Positions 26,134-36,280 of a stretch of 64,000 nucleotides of DNA are shown one piece after another. Origin of the DNA: Shewanella eurypsychrophilus (GTDB taxonomy: Bacteria > Pseudomonadota > Gammaproteobacteria > Enterobacterales > Shewanellaceae); NCBI RefSeq assembly GCF_007004545.3, contig NZ_CP045503.2, positions 3,876,102-3,940,101 on the forward strand. The letters run 5' to 3'. Both the position numbers and the translations under genes were made by a program. The stretch's first letter is position 1; every line of letters starts with the position of its first letter. Under the pieces are notes generated by a model. That model did not search any database and had not been told where the DNA came from. It saw only the letters and a program-made list of their open reading frames with translations.

Positions 26134-28353
26134 TTAAAATTGATAATTAACTTTGACGCTGAGGTAGCGGCCAGGCTGGGTATAACTCTCTTCAGTTACC
26201 CCTAGGTTAGACATGAGATATTTAGACTGCCCGGCCACATCGGCATATTCGACATATTCGGTATCAAACAGATTGTATACCCCTGAACGAACCGTCCAGT
26301 TATCACTGATAATGACACTCGCGGTAAGATCAAACACGGCATAGCCTGAGGTGTTATAGACTTCATTAAAGGAATCACCTATCGGGAAAATAGTCAGATC
26401 TGTGGTTCTATCCATGTTATCTGAAAAGCGCACCGTCATGCCAAAATCAACCTCTTTGTTGGCGATTTCAGCAAAGTAGTTCATGCCAACATTGCCCTTT
26501 AGCGGGCTCACACTATTAAGGTAATCACCATTTTGATCTTCACCATGGGTGTAGGCAATATTCCCCCATATCTCTATTTCATCATTTAGCCACTGACTGA
26601 AAGAAGCCTCTGCACCGTAAAGCGTTACCTTGTCATAGTTGATATAGCGATATTCGAGTACTTCTGGCATACCAAAACAGGAACTAGCCCCACAGCCGAC
26701 AAACTCCCAGTCGATATAGTCATTAGCTTGGGTGTAGAAGGTCGTAAACTCATATTGAGTATCACCATGATGACCGCGAATACCTAGCTCTATGGTGTGG
26801 CTAGACTCAGACTCGAGGTCATAGTTAGCGTTGATCTTAACTGGGAATGGCATCTTGCCATCTTTAATCTCCATCTCACCCCACTTCTGATCTGGGGTTG
26901 GCATCTTATATCCATAAGCATATTGAGTATAAACGTTAAGATTATCCGTGATGTGATAAACCAAACCTAATTTGGGTGACCAGAAATCTCCGCTCATGGC
27001 CTCAAAGTCTTCAGGGTCCCTGCCTGAGTCTGCAGCTTGTTGCTGATCCGGTGAGTTTTTAAAGTAGTCGTAACGCAGGCCTAAAATAGCGTTAAGTTTG
27101 CCATCGTATAGGGTGATATCATCTTGAATAAATGCACCAGCACGCAAACTTTCCGTATCCGCAAAAGAAAAAGTATCCGTTTCTGATGGTACCCAGCTGC
27201 CATCTTTATCCTTCACTAGATAGTCTCTTGGACGGCTCATCTCAGACTGCTCGATATCCAAACCATAGATAAGATTATGACTATGGCCTTTTAGCTCCAT
27301 GGATTTACTGAAGGTACTGGCAAAACCGATGCGATACTCATCGAACTGATAATCACGTTTCTGAGTGATATCACGCTCATAGCCTTGAGAACCATCAAAA
27401 TATTCACGGTATTCAGTCTGGTCGGTCATACCGTAATAGAGCACAAAATCGACACTGTCATGTATGACTCTGTCCTTGTCAGAACGCAGTCTCAAAGAGG
27501 TGTTCAATGCCTGAGTTTGTCGGTCATAATCTATCGATTGCTTATCATCAAGGGAGTCTTCCCAACGATAAAGCTGCTGATTCATATAATCTACAGTCAG
27601 CTGCATGTTAGTATATTCATTGAAATGATATTTACTCTTTATCAGCATGCTATCGGTAATGAGATCGCTTAAGGGTAAAGTCTCTGCATAGTTTTGCTGC
27701 TCTTCACCATAGCGGCGCTGATAGCTGACCAGGTTATCGAAATTCCCAGCTGCAAAAGCGGCGGTAAAACCAGCTGAGTATTCATCATTCATGCCGGTGT
27801 AACCCGTGTTGGCAGAGAAATAGACATCCTCTCCTCTGAGGTAGTCATCGGCATCTTTACTGGTCATCACCAATACGCCGCCAAGCGCATCAGAGCCATA
27901 CATGGTAGAAGCTGCAGCTTTGAGCACTTCGACCTGCTTAAGCCCTTCAACTTCAGTCAGACCACGACCCGTACCTTCAGCCCCAGGGCCTAATGGAGAA
28001 GCGTATTGACTGTTTACTCGCACGCCATCTTTAACCATCATCACCCGGTTGCCACCGATGCCACGAATGGTCACCGAACTTGGCTTACCCGCCCCACCTT
28101 TGACATCGACTGCAGCTTCAGTTCTGAACAGGGTTGTGAAGTCTGTACTCATATTGCGCGCTATCGCCTCTTCGTCGATAACCACAACAGAGCCTGCAAC
28201 TTGATCTAACGTCTGCTCCATTCGTGAGCCAGAGATAACAATAATCTCATGAAAGTTAGACTCAGTTCGTGGTGCCTCATCGGCTATAGCCTGTGGTGCG
28301 AGTGCGGCTGCGATCATCGCACTGAGTAATTTGACTGAAAACTGCTTCATCAT
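26134..28353 (-). CDS. TonB-dependent receptor, haemoglobin/transferrin-type
   Basis: 739 residues with a signal peptide (AAALAPQAIA) and plug (HEIIVISGSRMEQTLDQV, GIGGNRVMMVKDGVRV, VEVLKAAASTMYGSDALGG). The barrel has an extracellular segment with YGYKMPTPDQKW, equivalent to the FRAP-box region, and NYDLESESSHTIELGIRG, equivalent to the NPNL-box. These point to the haem/haemoglobin receptor class, though the box residues diverge. It ends in VKVNYQF. AAGGG lies 5 nt before the ATG. A Fur-like inverted repeat lies about 24 bp upstream. The lipoprotein gene follows. Confidence 0.88.
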   Translation of the reverse strand: MMKQFSVKLLSAMIAAALAPQAIADEAPRTESNFHEIIVISGSRMEQTLDQVAGSVVVIDEEAIARNMSTDFTTLFRTEAAVDVKGGAGKPSSVTIRGIGGNRVMMVKDGVRVNSQYASPLGPGAEGTGRGLTEVEGLKQVEVLKAAASTMYGSDALGGVLVMTSKDADDYLRGEDVYFSANTGYTGMNDEYSAGFTAAFAAGNFDNLVSYQRRYGEEQQNYAETLPLSDLITDSMLIKSKYHFNEYTNMQLTVDYMNQQLYRWEDSLDDKQSIDYDRQTQALNTSLRLRSDKDRVIHDSVDFVLYYGMTDQTEYREYFDGSQGYERDITQKRDYQFDEYRIGFASTFSKSMELKGHSHNLIYGLDIEQSEMSRPRDYLVKDKDGSWVPSETDTFSFADTESLRAGAFIQDDITLYDGKLNAILGLRYDYFKNSPDQQQAADSGRDPEDFEAMSGDFWSPKLGLVYHITDNLNVYTQYAYGYKMPTPDQKWGEMEIKDGKMPFPVKINANYDLESESSHTIELGIRGHHGDTQYEFTTFYTQANDYIDWEFVGCGASSCFGMPEVLEYRYINYDKVTLYGAEASFSQWLNDEIEIWGNIAYTHGEDQNGDYLNSVSPLKGNVGMNYFAEIANKEVDFGMTVRFSDNMDRTTDLTIFPIGDSFNEVYNTSGYAVFDLTASVIISDNWTVRSGVYNLFDTEYVEYADVAGQSKYLMSNLGVTEESYTQPGRYLSVKVNYQF

Positions 28354-28376
28354 CGATGCCCTTAAAGCTTAATAGG

Positions 28377-28389
28377 AATGAATCTCATT
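28377..28389 (-). promoter_or_regulatory. Fur-like inverted repeat before the haemoglobin-type receptor
   Basis: AATGA-GAT-TCATT on the minus strand is a perfect 5-bp inverted repeat that matches the central part of a Fur box (ATGA-TCAT). It lies about 24 bp before the start codon. Confidence 0.45.
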
Positions 28390-28672
28390 TTTATAGGGCG
28401 GCAGTCTAACATTAACGGTAATTAACAAGGCGATCGTGATCGCAATATTGAGACACGAACAATGAGAAACTAATTATTGATAAGTAATTGTTTTTCATTA
28501 GTAATTAACGAAAGAAAAACAACACACCAAGCAAACATAAGACCCGTTATCAGTAACACCTGTATCAGTAGTTTTCAAAGCTAAGGTAATTCAATACACC
28601 CACCTTTTGAGGTCTACACTTTGATAATACCGATTGGTATAAATAGACTTTTCGACAATCTGCTGAGTGCCT
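28390..28672. other. Intergenic region before the binding-protein gene
   Basis: AT-rich, no gene. A copy of the dispersed palindrome, ATACCGATTGGTAT, lies at 28627-28640. It ends about 33 bp before the start codon of the next gene, so it could affect that promoter. Confidence 0.5.
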
Positions 28673-29398
28673 ATGAATCTAATATTAAAATTGATAGCCA
28701 TTTTATCTGTGCTTTTGGGTTTGCTGTCAAATGTTGGCATTGCTGCAGATTTTGATTTTGTTTCCATTGAAAAACTGATTGAGCAAGAGGTCGGTAGGGT
28801 CATCATTCCCAAGGTTTATAGCAAGTTGGGAATAGAGATCACAATCACACCCATGCCGGGAAAGCGTGCACAACAGATGGCGAACTCAGGAAGCAAAGAT
28901 GGTGAGATAATGAGGATATACAGTTATGGCGATGAAACGCCCAATACCATCCGAGTACCGACCCCTTATTATTACTTAGAGACCATGGCGTTTATCAAGC
29001 AAGGCAGTAACCTTGTCATTAATAACAGTGAAGATTTAAAAAAGTATCGGCTAGCTAAAGTCAGAGGCGTTAAGCATACCAATAATATCACCCGAAACAT
29101 GGATAATGTTCATGACGTTGATAGCACTGAGCAGATGATGCTAGTGCTGAATTCAGGCCATGTTGACGTGGCGCTGACAAACACGATAGACGGCGTATAT
29201 ATGATTGAAAAGCTAGGACTAGACAAGATCCAACCTTTAGATACACCTCTGGCGGTCCTTGAGCTTTACCACTACATACATAAAAGTCACATCGACTTAG
29301 TCCCTAAAGTTGATGCTGTGATAAAACAGATGACATTATCAGGGGAGATGCAACATTTAATAGAGAAATCGGAACGTGAGGTGATTGAGCACAATTAA
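28673..29398 (+). CDS. Periplasmic amino-acid-type binding protein (SBP_bac_3-like)
   Basis: About 241 residues, with a signal peptide ending near GIAA. The rest resembles the family 3 solute-binding fold in its later half: EDLKKYRLAKVRGVKHTNNI, then SGHVDVALTN. The first lobe is short, as in Shewanella proteins used as orphan sensors. The open frame starts at a GTG (28667); the ATG at 28673 is preferred. It has no transporter partner nearby, so it may serve a sensor rather than a permease. Substrate unknown. Confidence 0.75.
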   Translation: MNLILKLIAILSVLLGLLSNVGIAADFDFVSIEKLIEQEVGRVIIPKVYSKLGIEITITPMPGKRAQQMANSGSKDGEIMRIYSYGDETPNTIRVPTPYYYLETMAFIKQGSNLVINNSEDLKKYRLAKVRGVKHTNNITRNMDNVHDVDSTEQMMLVLNSGHVDVALTNTIDGVYMIEKLGLDKIQPLDTPLAVLELYHYIHKSHIDLVPKVDAVIKQMTLSGEMQHLIEKSEREVIEHN

Positions 29399-29567
29399 GC
29401 TGATTTAAAGCTAGCACTTCGCCTCTAATGAACGCCTTGAATCTGAGCACAAACCATTCAGTCAGTCTCACCGATTAAAACTCAAACTAAGCAAAATATT
29501 TCATTTTGAGCATACAGGTGTAAGCCGATGAAAGTATTCACTATAGTTACCACTTACCGGAAACAAA

Positions 29568-29583
29568 TCAAACAACCGTTTAA
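29568..29583. promoter_or_regulatory. PsrA-like operator upstream of fadE
   Basis: TCAAACAACCGTTTAA fits the AAAC-N4-GTTT pattern of PsrA, a TetR-type regulator that responds to fatty acids and acyl-CoA. It lies about 80 bp upstream of the start of the acyl-CoA dehydrogenase. Confidence 0.55.
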
Positions 29584-29641
29584 ATTACTTGTTTAGAGTT
29601 ATTGATCTAAATCTGATTTTATGCAGTAATGTGATCTGAAT

Positions 29642-29658
29642 TTCTGGTCGGATGAGCA
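29642..29658 (+). promoter_or_regulatory. FadR-like operator at the fadE start
   Basis: TTCTGGTCGGATGAGCA matches the FadR consensus (ACTGGTCNGACNNGTT-type) closely. It overlaps the ribosome-binding region, 7 bp before the ATG. FadR binding here would block transcription when fatty acids are absent. Confidence 0.6.
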
Positions 29659-29664
29659 AAGATA

Positions 29665-31902
29665 ATGAGCATAAGAACCCAATTAAAAAAAATAATGCCA
29701 AGTATTTCTACTACAGAACAAGAAGCACTCGATGCTGGTGATGTATGGTTAGAAGGCTCGATTTTCCAAGGAAAACCAGATTTTGCAGCCTTAAGAGACA
29801 TACCCGTCGCCAAGTTAAACGATGAGGAACAAGCTTTCCTCGATGGTCCTGTGACAAAATTAATCGGAATGGTGGATGACTTCGCCATCCAAAATGATAA
29901 ACATCTGCCCGATCATATTCTTAGCTTCCTAAAAGAGAATAAATTTTTCTCGCTCATTATCCCGAAATCTTATGGTGGACTCGAATTCAGTCCCTATGCA
30001 AACTCAACCATAGTGGCGACCATTGCCGCTAAAAGCTCAGCCGTCGCCGTCACGGTTATGGTGCCAAACTCATTAGGCCCTGGCGAATTGCTAATGCATT
30101 ACGGCACCAGTGAACAGCAAGACCACTGGCTTCCTCGCTTAGCGAATGGTCAAGAGATCCCCTGTTTTGCCCTAACTAGCCCAGAAGCTGGCTCAGATGC
30201 CGGTGGGATCCCCGATGTGGGCACTGTCACTATGGGTGAGTTTGAAGGCAAGCAAGTACTCGGCCTTTCAGTGACGTGGGATAAGCGTTACATCACCTTA
30301 GCCCCCATCGCCACAGTACTTGGTTTGGCTTTCAAGGTTCAAGATCCAAAGGGTCTACTTGGCGGCAAGGAACACCTTGGGATCACCTGTGCGCTAATAC
30401 CAAAATCTCATCCAGGTGTAGAGCTTGGCAACCGTCACGACCCTATGGGCATCAACTTCTATAATGGTACGACGCGTGGTGAAAACGTGTTTATTCCTAT
30501 GGACTTCATCATAGGTGGGCAGAAAAATATCGGTCGTGGTTGGTCTATGTTAGTCGCCTGTCTTGGCGCAGGTCGTGGCATTTCATTACCAGCCTTAGGG
30601 GCATCAGTTAGCCAGTGTTCATTTAAGTCATCGGCCGAATATGCCGCAGTACGTGAACAGTTCGGACTATCTATTGGCAAGTTTGAGGGTATTCAAGAAA
30701 AATTGGCCGATATCGCAGGTAAAACTTATCTGCAAGAATCTATGCGCGTGTTGACCACAGAAGGACTAGGCATAGGCCTTAAACCTTCGGTCGTGACAGC
30801 GATTGCCAAATATCATATGACAGAACTTGGCCGGGACATACTCAACTCAGCCATGGATATCCAAGCCGGTAAAGCCATTCAACGTGGTCCACAAAATACC
30901 TTAGCTTCGGGTTATGTCGCCCAACCTATCGCGATCACCGTTGAAGGCGCGAACATTCTTACCCGTAACCTGATGATCTTCGGCCAAGGTGTGATGCGTT
31001 GTCATCCACATATGCAAAACATGGTTGAAGCGATTCATAGCGATCATAAAAATGCCGACAAAGTATTTAACAGTATTTTCCGTAAAACGATTGCTTATAG
31101 CGTCAACAACGGTTTGCGTGCCTTCCGTTTAGGCCTGCTGCCTTTTACTGCTCAAGCCAGTTCTAAGCTACCTGAAGTTGCGATATACGAAAAGTCAGTC
31201 AATAAGTTAGCTTCTAAGCTCGCCGTATACGCTGACTTCTCTCTGCTGGTCCTTGGCGGAAAGCTCAAACAAGCCGAGATGCTATCGGCCCGTCTGGGTG
31301 ATGTAATGAGCTACCTCTATGCAGCCATGGCATCGATTCGTTACTACGAACAAAAGTTACCGAGTGAGCAGCGTGAGCAAGCAGCGCCTTACTTTCACTA
31401 TGCAACGCGTTGGTCTCTGTGTAAGGCTGAAGAAGCACTGCTTGCCTTCCTAGAAAACTTCCCAGCATCGGGTGCACGTAAGTTAATGCGTGCGCTAACA
31501 GTAACTTACTCTGCTAAAATGCCGAAGGTAAATGATAATCTAGTCAGAGAGCTTGCCGAGCAAGCCCAACTCAATACTGAGTTTAAAAAGAACCTAACTC
31601 ATCTGGTTAAGCCTGTTATCGGCGACGGTAACTACATTAATGAGCAAGCCTATCTGGCCAAGATGGACTGCTTACCTTTACTGGCGAAGGTCAAAAAAGG
31701 ACTTAAGACTCGAGTATTCAAATCTGGGATCCGCTTTCCTATCACCCTAGATAATGCCCTTGCCGCTAAAGTGATTAATGCCACAGAGCATAAGCAGCTG
31801 CTCGACTACAACCTTAAGCGTGAACGTGCTATTCGCGTCGATGAGTTCGATTTTAATATGAACTTAATTGGTGATAAAGCTGAGCTTAAAATCGCCAACT
31901 AA
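29665..31902 (+). CDS. fadE: Acyl-CoA dehydrogenase, FadE-type
   Basis: 745 residues, flavin-dependent first step of beta-oxidation (acyl-CoA to trans-2-enoyl-CoA). It has the acyl-CoA dehydrogenase core (LLMHYGTSEQQDHWLPRLA, CFALTSPEAGSDAG, then the VEGANILTRNLMIFGQG active-site region) and the long C-terminal DUF1974-type extension found in the FadE family. It is shorter than E. coli FadE (814), mainly at the N-terminus. Upstream PsrA-like and FadR-like sites indicate fatty-acid control. It is likely a monocistronic gene, ended by a strong terminator. Confidence 0.92.
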   Translation: MSIRTQLKKIMPSISTTEQEALDAGDVWLEGSIFQGKPDFAALRDIPVAKLNDEEQAFLDGPVTKLIGMVDDFAIQNDKHLPDHILSFLKENKFFSLIIPKSYGGLEFSPYANSTIVATIAAKSSAVAVTVMVPNSLGPGELLMHYGTSEQQDHWLPRLANGQEIPCFALTSPEAGSDAGGIPDVGTVTMGEFEGKQVLGLSVTWDKRYITLAPIATVLGLAFKVQDPKGLLGGKEHLGITCALIPKSHPGVELGNRHDPMGINFYNGTTRGENVFIPMDFIIGGQKNIGRGWSMLVACLGAGRGISLPALGASVSQCSFKSSAEYAAVREQFGLSIGKFEGIQEKLADIAGKTYLQESMRVLTTEGLGIGLKPSVVTAIAKYHMTELGRDILNSAMDIQAGKAIQRGPQNTLASGYVAQPIAITVEGANILTRNLMIFGQGVMRCHPHMQNMVEAIHSDHKNADKVFNSIFRKTIAYSVNNGLRAFRLGLLPFTAQASSKLPEVAIYEKSVNKLASKLAVYADFSLLVLGGKLKQAEMLSARLGDVMSYLYAAMASIRYYEQKLPSEQREQAAPYFHYATRWSLCKAEEALLAFLENFPASGARKLMRALTVTYSAKMPKVNDNLVRELAEQAQLNTEFKKNLTHLVKPVIGDGNYINEQAYLAKMDCLPLLAKVKKGLKTRVFKSGIRFPITLDNALAAKVINATEHKQLLDYNLKRERAIRVDEFDFNMNLIGDKAELKIAN

Positions 31903-31925
31903 CGGATTGCGTTAGTCATAAACCG

Positions 31926-31953
31926 AAAAATGCAGCCAGATGGCTGCATTTTT
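31926..31953 (+). terminator. Intrinsic terminator after fadE
   Basis: AAAAATGCAGCC-AGAT-GGCTGCATTTTT, with the same stem as the terminator at 24576. Confidence 0.93.
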
Positions 31954-32135
31954 ATTTGCCTTAATTTGAAAGATACTGTTTTAATCATGTTGCTTATCAT
32001 TAGGACATTGTTACATTTGCTTAAATTTAGAACGACAGTCCTTCATTGATGAAGCTTTAATTGTGATTTATCACGCGCTTCCACTATGATGCTCCAAATC
32101 AATACATCGCCCTTTCATACGGTAATATCTCGATC

Positions 32136-32459
32136 ATGCAGACTTATATCACACGACTCGCGCTCACTTCTGTCATCGCAGCGACCCTGGTTGGTTGTAC
32201 TTCAATGAAAACCATGGAAGCCACAGGCGGTAGCTTATCTGATGGGATCATCGAGCTATCTTACACTCGCAGCCCGAGTGAAACATCCAAATTTGATGAG
32301 CAAGATGCACTGAGAACGGCAATAAAAAGGTGTAAAGCGTGGGGATTTAAAACAGCGGACGCTTTTAGTGGCGTACAGACGAGCTGCCGAGATAGTGTTG
32401 ACTCAAGATGTGATGTTTATATGGTTACCAAGAAGTATCAATGTATAGGGAAAAACTAA
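32136..32459 (+). CDS. YecR-like lipoprotein
   Basis: 107 residues. The signal peptide ends in TLVGC, a lipobox. The mature part follows the YecR-like family: GGSLSDGIIELSYTRSP, then ALRTAIKRCKAWGFKTADAF, and VTKKYQCIGKN with conserved Cys. YecR in enterics is flagellum-regulated, but family function is unknown. Upstream has no strong Shine-Dalgarno. It converges on the PAS-GGDEF gene with only 17 bp between stops. Confidence 0.85.
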   Translation: MQTYITRLALTSVIAATLVGCTSMKTMEATGGSLSDGIIELSYTRSPSETSKFDEQDALRTAIKRCKAWGFKTADAFSGVQTSCRDSVDSRCDVYMVTKKYQCIGKN

Positions 32460-32476
32460 GCTAACTTAGCAAATCA

Positions 32477-33496
32477 TTAATAGGTAAGCTTGCTCACTTC
32501 ATTGTTTGATATCAGTGCTAAGGGATCTTTAATTTTCCAGAAAGCATAATTATGTTTGCCCTGTTGCTTCACCTGATACATGGCTCTATCAGCGTATTCA
32601 CACGCTGCGATAAATGGATCTGAGCCGTCGAAAAGGCTAATACCGATACTTAAACCGAGTTGAACTTCGCAGCCATCGATTTGAATTCTGGTGTGATAAT
32701 GGCTCAAGATACTTTCCGCCACTTCTGTCAGTACTGCTTTATCGCGCGTTGGGTACAAGATGACAAACTCATCACCACCAAATCGAGCCAGTTTGGCTCG
32801 CTCGCCAGCTTTATTCTGTAAGATCTGCGCGACATCCATTAACACCAGATCGCCAAGTCGATGACCATGTTTGTCGTTAAGTTGCTTAAAGCCGTCCAGA
32901 TCGATAAAGAACAGTGCGCCCCCCGCTTGAGAACTGACTGATTGATGCTCATAAAAAGCCTGCTCTAATGCCTTACGATTAAGTAAATGTGTCAGCGGAT
33001 CACAATGGGCAAGTCTAGCTAAATCAATCTCATAGCGCTTTTCTTTGGTAATATCGATATGGGTTCCCATCATACGTATGGGCTTATCCTCATCGTCATA
33101 TTCGACAATCCGGCCCCTATCAGATACCCAGCTCACGCTGCCATCTTTATGCAACATGCGGTGAATGGCTTGATAAGATTCAGTCTTACCCGAAACATGT
33201 TCTTCAAAAGCGGCGATCACCCAGTCTCTATCTTCAGGATGAAGAGTTTCCTTCCAACTATCCACATGAGCGGCAAGCTCTTGCTCTGTATAACCGAGTA
33301 AATGCCCCCATTCTCGATTAAAAATAGTCAGGTTACCGCTAGGGATATGCTGCTGCCATAGACACAATCCAGTGCCATCTAAGGCTGCAGTCAGCTTCTC
33401 CTCGACACTACGTTTCTGTCGAGTCAGCTCGATGTTCTCATCTTGTAGTGCTTTGATCTCGGCTTGTAGTTGCCCGATGGTTTTATCTGCGCACAT
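32477..33496 (-). CDS. PAS-GGDEF protein, putative diguanylate cyclase
   Basis: 339 residues, cytosolic. An N-terminal coiled coil (LQAEIKALQDENIELTRQ) is followed by a PAS/PAC domain (about 45-155; YTEQELAAHVDSW, WVSDRGRIVEYDDE, GTHIDITKEK) and a GGDEF domain (about 165-325) with intact RFGGDEFVIL. No RxxD inhibitory site is visible before it, unlike the cyclase at 7527. The start is supported by GAGGGGAG. No membrane segment is present, so the PAS domain senses an intracellular cue. Its target is unknown. Confidence 0.92.
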   Translation of the reverse strand: MCADKTIGQLQAEIKALQDENIELTRQKRSVEEKLTAALDGTGLCLWQQHIPSGNLTIFNREWGHLLGYTEQELAAHVDSWKETLHPEDRDWVIAAFEEHVSGKTESYQAIHRMLHKDGSVSWVSDRGRIVEYDDEDKPIRMMGTHIDITKEKRYEIDLARLAHCDPLTHLLNRKALEQAFYEHQSVSSQAGGALFFIDLDGFKQLNDKHGHRLGDLVLMDVAQILQNKAGERAKLARFGGDEFVILYPTRDKAVLTEVAESILSHYHTRIQIDGCEVQLGLSIGISLFDGSDPFIAACEYADRAMYQVKQQGKHNYAFWKIKDPLALISNNEVSKLTY

Positions 33497-33669
33497 CTCC
33501 CCTCTTCCCTAACATACTTTTCAAATGGTCCTTTTATGAGCTTAACGGAATAGCGTTCCCTATGAAAGTATCAACTGACTCAGGCTCACTAAAACTCTTA
33601 GTGAATGCTTGTAATGTTTTTAAGCTGATAATGGCCTCATTGAATAATTGGTTGATACAGGAAAACAAG

Positions 33670-34062
33670 ATGAACTTTGACTGGCAAGAGCTACATACTC
33701 AAGATTTCGATACTTCTGTCGCTTTCTATGGTGCACATTTTAATTGCACCATTAGAGAGGTGCCCGGCAGAAATGGAAAGCGATATGGACTCATCATTCC
33801 TCATGGCTCAGCCAAACCTATGGCCGGTATTTTCGAGACTGGCACTGATCACAGCGATCAACCTCATATGCCTCTATCTGCTTGGGTGGGATATGTCACT
33901 GTTGACAATGTTGCTCAGTCCGTAGAACGTGCACTGGCTGATGGCGCCAAGGAGCTGGTCGCATTCGATATCCCCTACATCGGCTCAGTCTCAGTGCTCA
34001 AAGACCCGGCAGGCCAAATGATAAACTTGATCGAATATAAGGCTACTAGCGGAGCGCGGTAG
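33670..34062 (+). CDS. VOC-family (glyoxalase/bleomycin-resistance fold) protein
   Basis: About 130 residues. It has the paired beta-alpha-beta-beta-beta fold of the VOC family: FDWQELHTQDFDTSVAFY, then VGYVTVDNVAQSVERALADGAKE, and GSVSVLKDPAGQMINLIEY. I chose the ATG at 33670 because AGGA lies 7 nt before it; the frame is open upstream with a less likely ATG at 33562. Substrate and metal are not known. A strong terminator follows and is shared with the pathway genes on the other strand. Confidence 0.85.
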   Translation: MNFDWQELHTQDFDTSVAFYGAHFNCTIREVPGRNGKRYGLIIPHGSAKPMAGIFETGTDHSDQPHMPLSAWVGYVTVDNVAQSVERALADGAKELVAFDIPYIGSVSVLKDPAGQMINLIEYKATSGAR

Positions 34063-34077
34063 ACAGTAACGCGACAT

Positions 34078-34108
34078 AAAAATGGCTATCGTATTGATAG
34101 CCATTTTT
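34078..34108. terminator. Intrinsic terminator, convergent
   Basis: AAAAATGGCTATC-GTATT-GATAGCCATTTTT, a 13-bp stem with flanking A and T tracts, between the VOC gene and the 3-hydroxyanthranilate operon. It should end transcription from both sides. Confidence 0.92.
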
Positions 34109-34155
34109 CTGCGTTCAAGCATTTGAGTTCAAGCAGCAGCCGCAATAATCTAAGC

Positions 34156-35151
34156 TTACTCTATGCCAAAAAACGTAAGTGAGTTCTCGCCTAGAATTCG
34201 TCGTTTGCTGATCTCAGATAATGTATCGTGCTCACGTACCAGCTTACCCACCGATTGCTCACCGAGTGGAAACGGTGAGTCCGAGCCCATCATGACTCTG
34301 TCATCGCCCATCACCTTAGTCAGCAGGTCGAGCGATTCATTACTGAATACCGCCGAGTCGACATAAAATCTATCTGTGTATGAAGAGGGAATATTCGGGC
34401 AATCTTGGCGTACGATATCTCTGTGTTTCCACGCGTTATCGACGCGGCCTAATTGAAACGCAAAACTGCCGCCGCCGTGTGCGAAACACAGTTTTAAGTC
34501 TTTCGAAATACGCTCGAAGGCACCAGAAAGTATCAAAGATAGCACCCCAAGCTGAGTTTCAGCAGGCATGGCCACCAGCCACTGCAGCATATACTTGTTC
34601 ATTCTGTCACGGCCAAGCATATCCCAAGGGTGCACTAAAACTGGAATATCTTCACTTGCGCAGTGTTGCAGGAAGGTCACTAAGCCTTCATCATCCATAT
34701 CTTTATTGCCGACATGATTACCAATTTGAACCCCTAAATGGCCACTTTTTTTGGCACGACTAACTTCGATACATGCGGCATCAATATCTTGCAGCGGCAC
34801 TTGCGCCAGCGCCTTTAAGCGGTTTGGATTATGGCTACAGATCTCAAGTGCCAAATCATTAAATATCTCGGCACACTCCGCCGCTTGGTGCGCTGGGCGC
34901 TCATAATTGAACAGCACAGGTGTCGCGCACATAATTTGAATATCGACGCCGTCTCGGTCCATCTCTTCTAGGCGAACTGAAGGGTCCCATAACGCTTCAT
35001 AAACGGGGCGAAACTCCTTGTCACCCACCATAATCATCGCCTTACCAGGCTCGGTGTGTCTCATCCAAGGCCAATCTTGGCTGCCAAATTTTTTCGCTAA
35101 GTCCGGCCACTGTTTTGGCAGGAAGTGTGTATGCATATCGACGATGGTCAT
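34156..35151 (-). CDS. nbaD: 2-amino-3-carboxymuconate-6-semialdehyde decarboxylase (ACMSD)
   Basis: 331-residue TIM-barrel amidohydrolase-type enzyme that decarboxylates 2-amino-3-carboxymuconate semialdehyde to 2-aminomuconate semialdehyde, using a zinc ion. The metal ligands are visible: HTH near residues 7-9, the His in [10 protein letters not shown] (about 174), FAHGGGSF, and the Asp in [11 protein letters not shown] (about 290). Last gene of the operon, about 30 bp after the dioxygenase gene. This step keeps flux off quinolinate. Identity is supported by the whole cluster. Confidence 0.93.
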   Translation of the reverse strand: MTIVDMHTHFLPKQWPDLAKKFGSQDWPWMRHTEPGKAMIMVGDKEFRPVYEALWDPSVRLEEMDRDGVDIQIMCATPVLFNYERPAHQAAECAEIFNDLALEICSHNPNRLKALAQVPLQDIDAACIEVSRAKKSGHLGVQIGNHVGNKDMDDEGLVTFLQHCASEDIPVLVHPWDMLGRDRMNKYMLQWLVAMPAETQLGVLSLILSGAFERISKDLKLCFAHGGGSFAFQLGRVDNAWKHRDIVRQDCPNIPSSYTDRFYVDSAVFSNESLDLLTKVMGDDRVMMGSDSPFPLGEQSVGKLVREHDTLSEISKRRILGENSLTFFGIE

Positions 35152-35180
35152 AAACGATCCTTATCTTTATCTGCCAATGG

Positions 35181-36208
<1,028 letters not shown>

Positions 36209-36280
36209 GTCCACCTTTTTATTATTCTTTTCTCTTAAGTCAGCGACTCAGCGTTCATTCATTAAAGAAAAAATCATCGG

